Source of the DNA: an uncultured Anaerovibrio sp.
GTDB lineage: Bacteria > Bacillota > Negativicutes > Selenomonadales > Selenomonadaceae
Assembly: GCA_934196075.1 (NCBI GenBank)
Contig: CAKPVW010000036.1
Coordinates: 1 to 19,507 of the forward strand
Length of the DNA: 19,507 bases
Direction of reading: 5' to 3'
Shown: one piece after another, positions 15,842 through 19,507 of the stretch
Position numbering within the stretch: position 1 is the stretch's first letter
Layout: every line of letters starts with the position of its first letter
Translations under genes and position numbers: made by a program
Notes under the pieces: model-generated
What the model was told of the DNA's origin: nothing
What the model saw: only the letters and a program-made list of their open reading frames with translations
The model's database searches: none

Positions 15842-16421
15842 CTAAATTCTGATTTATAGAGCCAAAGACTTATTTGCATAATGGCATACATATACTCTTT
15901 ACTGAGACATGGCAAATACCCTTCCCGGCACGCTCGCGCTATGTAAATGTGCCTCACGCTGCTAAACTCATTCAACCGCATAAAAAGATTCACGAAGTTC
16001 ATCTTTTTATGGTTTGAATTCGTTAAGAAGCGAGGCGCATTAACATACCGTGGAAGGGTACATGCCATGCCTCTCAGTTAGTGTATTCACAGCAATTTTC
16101 CGCCTTGGCACAATTTGAAGATTTTGCGAACTGGCTGGAATAGAACAGCAGATGGTAGAGAAACCACGATGATTCGTCAACAGCCGGAGGTGCATAACAC
16201 TTTTGCGGCAGGAGGCTTCCTGCTTTTGCGAAGCAAAAGTGAGCCCGTTGACACTTTCTGCCATTCCGGCTACTGTGAATTGGCCCAGCGACAAGCGGTA
16301 TCTATGCGTAAGAGTAAACTACCAGGTAGGGTCATTTAGCCGACAGAGCAAAAGTCGTTATAACCACAGGCTGTATTTCAAAAAAGCTGGTAGGTATGGC
16401 TCTGCAAATAAGAATTTTTAG
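15842..16421 (-). repeat. R1 repeat, copy 3 (complete, with imperfect terminal inverted repeats)
   Basis: The ends CTAAATTCTGATTTATAGAGCC (15842-15863) and GGCTCTGCAAATAAGAATTTTTAG (16398-16421) are imperfect inverted repeats, which mark this as a full 580-bp copy. Inside are the palindromic core shared with copies 1 and 2, and a left part not present in copy 2 that includes a nested hairpin at 16176-16252. No transposase is encoded; the 105-codon and shorter frames here are not supported. It fills the gap between fliB and the fliB-type terminator. Confidence 0.8.
16176..16252. repeat. Nested hairpin in R1 copy 3
   Basis: GTCAAC (16176-16181) pairs with GTTGAC (16247-16252), CACTTTTGC (16198-16206) with GCAAAAGTG (16233-16241), and GCAGGA (16208-16213) with TCCTGC (16218-16223). 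A competing hairpin CTTTTGC/GCAAAAG is possible within it (16223-16239). This amount of pairing suggests a folded RNA or single-stranded DNA structure. Confidence 0.65.
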
Positions 16422-16430
16422 AATTATTGC

Positions 16431-17600
16431 CTACTTCAATCTCAATAACACCTGCATCAGCTTTAACGGCTCGCTTTCAAATATCTCTGTTTCCTTTACC
16501 AAAGCTTCCGCAAAGCCATGTTCATGGTCCAACATTGTCGAAAAATATCCCAATGTATTGATTATATCATCCTTATTCATAGGTTTATCAGAATCATATA
16601 TTCTAAAAATCAGCAATTTGCATATTTCATAAGATATTAAATATGCAAAATAGTTATGTAACAAACCTCCCTGCAAAGAAAATGGAAATACATTATATAA
16701 CCACTCATGCTGCCAATAACATTCCAGCACAACGCCTAAACTTTCATTTATGGCCTGACATTTCTCATTATACATTTCATCATAATCAAAATTTGAAGCA
16801 AGCCAAGGTGTAATGGAGTTCAATTTTTTCTCCCGCTCAAGCACCTTGAAAATACCTGCCATAAATTGCTTATGGGCAGCTGGATAATACTGCCAATTAT
16901 CCCATAAACCTAAAACCTCCTGCTGAAATGCATAACTGTTATAATAATCTATCAAACCAGCTACAACTTCTACATCCTGCTGGCAATCTTCTACCCTGTC
17001 GAGGAATAAACCTAGCAGCACCAATCTCTGCTCAAAAGTATAAGACACATTCTGCAATATGGATAACCCACCCATAATAATATGAATAGCCACCATTTCG
17101 TCAGCTATATTAACATTTTCCCCTAGATTAGCAGCTAATTTCCATGCAGCAGTATCTTCTTCAATATCTGCTTGTTGAATATTCATACCATCCGAGGAAA
17201 ACAATGCCTTTTCTGCTGCTACCGGGCAGGTCATGCTTAATAACCTGAATTGGTATTTTCCTATGTTTTTTACACTTCTAGGATAACACTTACAGGTATT
17301 AGACAAAACATCCTCTCCTAGATTACGTTGAACATAGCACAGATTATCTTCGCATAGCAAAGGGCAGGATTTTCCCTCACCAAAATTTATTTCAAAACCA
17401 ATTCTGTTTGTTGAGGGCCTAATACTTGACAATATCTTTTTTCGCATAACAGGATTCTTAACACGTTGATACTTCTTGTAGGTATCAGCATCAATCCTAA
17501 TACGCCATTTATTCCCACAGCATTTTGCATTGCATTTTGAACCATCACATTGAAAATCTGCCACATATTTGGGTTGCAATATTATGGTCTTATCACTCAT
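16431..17600 (-). CDS. fliB: Flagellin lysine-N-methylase
   Basis: This 389-residue FliB-type enzyme would methylate surface lysines of flagellin. The N-terminus carries the metal-binding cysteine cluster CDGSKCNAKCC (18-28) followed by WRIRIDADTYKKY. More conserved cysteines follow in SCPLLCEDNLCYVQ, NTCKCYPR and MTCPVAAE (about 80-140); the C-terminal half is helical and less conserved. AGAAAGG lies 11 bases before the ATG. It is read after the flagellin gene in the same direction, separated by two hairpins, which fits a lower level than flagellin. R1 copy 3 begins 9 bases beyond its stop codon but does not seem to have shortened it. Confidence 0.9.
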   Translation of the reverse strand: MSDKTIILQPKYVADFQCDGSKCNAKCCGNKWRIRIDADTYKKYQRVKNPVMRKKILSSIRPSTNRIGFEINFGEGKSCPLLCEDNLCYVQRNLGEDVLSNTCKCYPRSVKNIGKYQFRLLSMTCPVAAEKALFSSDGMNIQQADIEEDTAAWKLAANLGENVNIADEMVAIHIIMGGLSILQNVSYTFEQRLVLLGLFLDRVEDCQQDVEVVAGLIDYYNSYAFQQEVLGLWDNWQYYPAAHKQFMAGIFKVLEREKKLNSITPWLASNFDYDEMYNEKCQAINESLGVVLECYWQHEWLYNVFPFSLQGGLLHNYFAYLISYEICKLLIFRIYDSDKPMNKDDIINTLGYFSTMLDHEHGFAEALVKETEIFESEPLKLMQVLLRLK

Positions 17601-17641
17601 AAAAATATATACCTTTCTCCATATATTATTTCACTAAAATA

Positions 17642-17673
17642 ATGGGGCGGGAGTGACAACTCTCCCGCCCCAT
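17642..17673 (-). terminator. Strong hairpin terminator/attenuator between flagellin and fliB
   Basis: Perfect 12-bp arms ATGGGGCGGGAG/CTCCCGCCCCAT enclose 8 bases. On the minus strand ATTATTTT follows, a modest T-rich tail. It should end most flagellin transcripts while letting some pass into fliB. Confidence 0.75.
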
Positions 17674-17753
17674 ATGCAATGGTAGTTCTAATAACACACC
17701 TTAATCCTTCAGGCTAGCAACAAGAAGGGGTGCGGAATTAGCATATTAGATTT

Positions 17754-17794
17754 ATATATTTCAGTGGCAGGCATAGCCTTGCCACTGAATATAT
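17754..17794 (-). repeat. Hairpin in the flagellin 3' untranslated region
   Basis: ATATATTTCAGTGGCA (17754-17769) pairs with TGCCACTGAATATAT (17780-17794) with one bulged T. No T-run follows, so it is more likely an mRNA-stabilising 3' stem than a terminator. The flagellin stop is 67 bases upstream. Confidence 0.6.
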
Positions 17795-17860
17795 CATAGT
17801 ATTTTGACAGACTATCTACACAAGTAGATTTGCCATCAACCAGCTATCCTAACTATGCTC

Positions 17861-19507
17861 TTACTGGAGCAGGGACAGTACATTGGAGCTAGACTGGTTA
17901 GCCTGTGCCAACATGGACTGTGCTGCCTGCAGCAGAACATTGTTCTTGGTATAGTTGGTCATTTCCTTAGCCATATCAGCATCGCGAATAGTGGACTCGG
18001 AAGCCTGTACATTCTCAGATGCAGTGGTCAAGTTGCTGGAAGTGTACTCCAGACGAGACTCAACGGAACCAATGGTGGTCTGCTGGTCAAGAGCCTTCTG
18101 AATAGCATTGTCCAAAACATTGATAGCAGCATTGGCCTTACCCTGAGTAGAAATGTTCAGAGTAGTACCATCAGCACCCTTTAAGCCCAAAGCCTCTGCA
18201 CGCATATCGGTAAGACCAACCTTGATGGACTGGTTAGCAGATGCACCAACCTGCAGGCTAATAGCATTGTCATCAGACTTGTTCTGAGCACGAACAGTCT
18301 CGGAGAAAGCATCCAAAGCTGCATTAGCAGACTTCTTTACATTGCCCTTGGAATCAGTAATACTGATATTCAGACCAGAAATCTGACCGCCAATACCTTC
18401 CTTATTGGCAGTAATGCTGATCCCCTTCTCTCCAGATGCAGTATTAACCTTGTCACCAGCAGCATCAATACCTACAGTAGAACTATCTACTACTGCAGTG
18501 TGCAGATTATCAGAAGCAGTCTTAGCGGTAGTCAAGGCATCATACTTTTCCATCATTGCCTTGACTTTAGCACCATTAGCATTTGCTGCAAAACTTGCAT
18601 AATTAGCATCGCTCTTTATTGCTTCTGCAAAGGCCATTTTTTCAGTATTCTTTAAACCTGTCTTTAGTTTCCAATCTGTACCGGTAGTATCCAGATAATC
18701 ACTAATTGCTGCTACATCAATAGCCTTACCATCATTAGCATGAGCAGCGTTATAAGTCTTAAGTCCCTTTACTAAATCTGCATCATCAGCTGTATCGACA
18801 AATGCCTTTACAGCTCCATCTACGTCTGCATCATTAAATGCAGCATCGGTACCAGCAACAAGAGTACCTGCAGCAATCTTTGCCTGAGTAGTGTCACCAT
18901 AAAGAGCCTTATCCTTGGTAACAATATCAGCTGGAACGGTGTCAGCAGCTACTCCCATAGAGGTTGCTACACTCTTATTAGATGCGTCTGCAAAAATCTT
19001 GCTTTTACCATCAATATTCTCAGCTTTGGTAAAAATATCCTGCAAGGTTGCTCCCTTAGCACTAAAGGTAGTGCTATAGGTGTTACCTGCCTGAACATAA
19101 GATACAGTAACCTTATCAGTATCAACAATCTCCAAGCTATCACCACTGCGAGCAGTCAAATCAGTCAACTTAGTAGCTGCACCAGTCTTAGTGCCCAAGC
19201 TTTGGTTGGTAAGTACGGTGTAGGTAGCATTACCCTTGCTGTTCTTGGAACCATCAACCAGATACTTGCCGTTGAAGGTTACATTTGCGTTATCATTAAT
19301 CTGGTCGATGGACTGATCCAGTTCCTTCTGGATGGTCTGACGGTCAGAATCGGTGTTGGAATCATTGGCTGCGTTTACAGCCTTTTCCTTCAAAGTCTTG
19401 AGAATCTCAACAGTGGAGCTTACAGCACCTTCAGCAACCTTCATCATGGAGCTGCCATTCTGGGTGTTCTGATTTGCCTGATCCAAGGAACGGATCTGTA
19501 CACGCAT
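17861..19507 (-). CDS. fliC: Flagellin (N-terminus outside the window)
   Basis: This is the main filament protein, exported by the flagellar type III system. The visible 548 residues start inside the conserved N-terminal helix (RVQIRSLDQANQNTQNGSSMMKVAEGAVSS); about 55 residues are missing beyond the right edge. The D1 part is followed by a long Ala/Asp/Thr-rich variable middle (about 120-400) that makes this flagellin large. The conserved C-terminus ends VESRLEYTSSNLTTASENVQASESTIRDADMAKEMTNYTKNNVLLQAAQSMLAQANQ...LLQ. The methionine at the window edge is internal and is not the true start. It is followed by fliB, which probably modifies its lysines. Confidence 0.96.
   Translation of the reverse strand: MRVQIRSLDQANQNTQNGSSMMKVAEGAVSSTVEILKTLKEKAVNAANDSNTDSDRQTIQKELDQSIDQINDNANVTFNGKYLVDGSKNSKGNATYTVLTNQSLGTKTGAATKLTDLTARSGDSLEIVDTDKVTVSYVQAGNTYSTTFSAKGATLQDIFTKAENIDGKSKIFADASNKSVATSMGVAADTVPADIVTKDKALYGDTTQAKIAAGTLVAGTDAAFNDADVDGAVKAFVDTADDADLVKGLKTYNAAHANDGKAIDVAAISDYLDTTGTDWKLKTGLKNTEKMAFAEAIKSDANYASFAANANGAKVKAMMEKYDALTTAKTASDNLHTAVVDSSTVGIDAAGDKVNTASGEKGISITANKEGIGGQISGLNISITDSKGNVKKSANAALDAFSETVRAQNKSDDNAISLQVGASANQSIKVGLTDMRAEALGLKGADGTTLNISTQGKANAAINVLDNAIQKALDQQTTIGSVESRLEYTSSNLTTASENVQASESTIRDADMAKEMTNYTKNNVLLQAAQSMLAQANQSSSNVLSLLQ

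Noticed and set aside
12120..16421. Composite transposon bounded by inverted R1 copies 2 and 3
   Set aside because: No transposase, no matching target duplication, and the enclosed genes look like decaying resident genes; an inversion was also considered, but the missing half of the sugar-binding gene is not at the other end.
16398..16421. ISL3-type inverted repeat (GGCTCT start) pointing out of R1
   Set aside because: The orientation would place the element outwards over fliB, where no such element exists; the two ends fit better as inverted termini of R1.

Overview
The window looks like a chromosomal segment of a low-to-mid GC, motile, anaerobic-type Firmicute. A Negativicute of the Selenomonas/Anaerovibrio kind is my best guess. 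The reasons are separate alpha and beta glycyl-tRNA synthetase subunits under a T-box leader, a Gram-positive-style sorbitol PTS operon with GutM and a PRD regulator, a flagellin with a FliB lysine methylase next to it, and AT-rich intergenic DNA. The taxonomic call is inference; no rRNA is present.

Nearly all intact genes lie on the minus strand, so the map is easiest to read from right to left. At the right edge is a flagellin gene (17861-19507, start outside the window), then fliB (16431-17600), which probably methylates it. Next come a 580-bp repeat (R1 copy 3), a terminator and a decaying block: an intact mannose-family EIIA (15232-15660), a truncated EIIB (15076-15210), a structured 147-bp repeat (R2 copy B), a sensor kinase broken by two frameshifts (13824-14829), its response regulator (13044-13775) and a plus-strand peptide deformylase-like gene (12587-12997). 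R1 copy 2, with R2 copy A nested inside it, follows and cuts off a plus-strand sugar-binding protein gene (11594-12115).

From 11321 down to 6110 lies a complete sorbitol (glucitol) operon: sorbitol-6-phosphate dehydrogenase, PRD/EIIB/EIIA regulator, GutM, SrlA, SrlE and SrlB. A HAD phosphatase follows at 5334-5984. Two inverted 18-bp operator-like sites precede the operon. Sorbitol would enter and be phosphorylated by SrlA/E/B, then be oxidised to fructose-6-phosphate by the dehydrogenase, with the regulator sensing PTS phosphorylation.

The left part holds the most unusual arrangement. A promoter and T-box leader (5085-5314), of the sort that controls aminoacyl-tRNA synthetase operons, is separated from glyQ-glyS (451-3389) by an IS607-type element. 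That element carries an intact TnpB nuclease gene (3625-4833), a 43-codon remnant of the serine-recombinase tnpA (4857-4988) and a probable omega-RNA/right-end region (about 3425-3640). All of it is in the same orientation as glyQS, so the leader should now control tnpB and the guide RNA as well as the synthetase. A small unknown gene (166-375), a terminator and the end of R1 copy 1 close the window.

The two repeat families, R1 (long palindromes with imperfect terminal inverted repeats) and R2 (a compact multi-stem element), are not recognised as named elements and are the main candidates for something undescribed.
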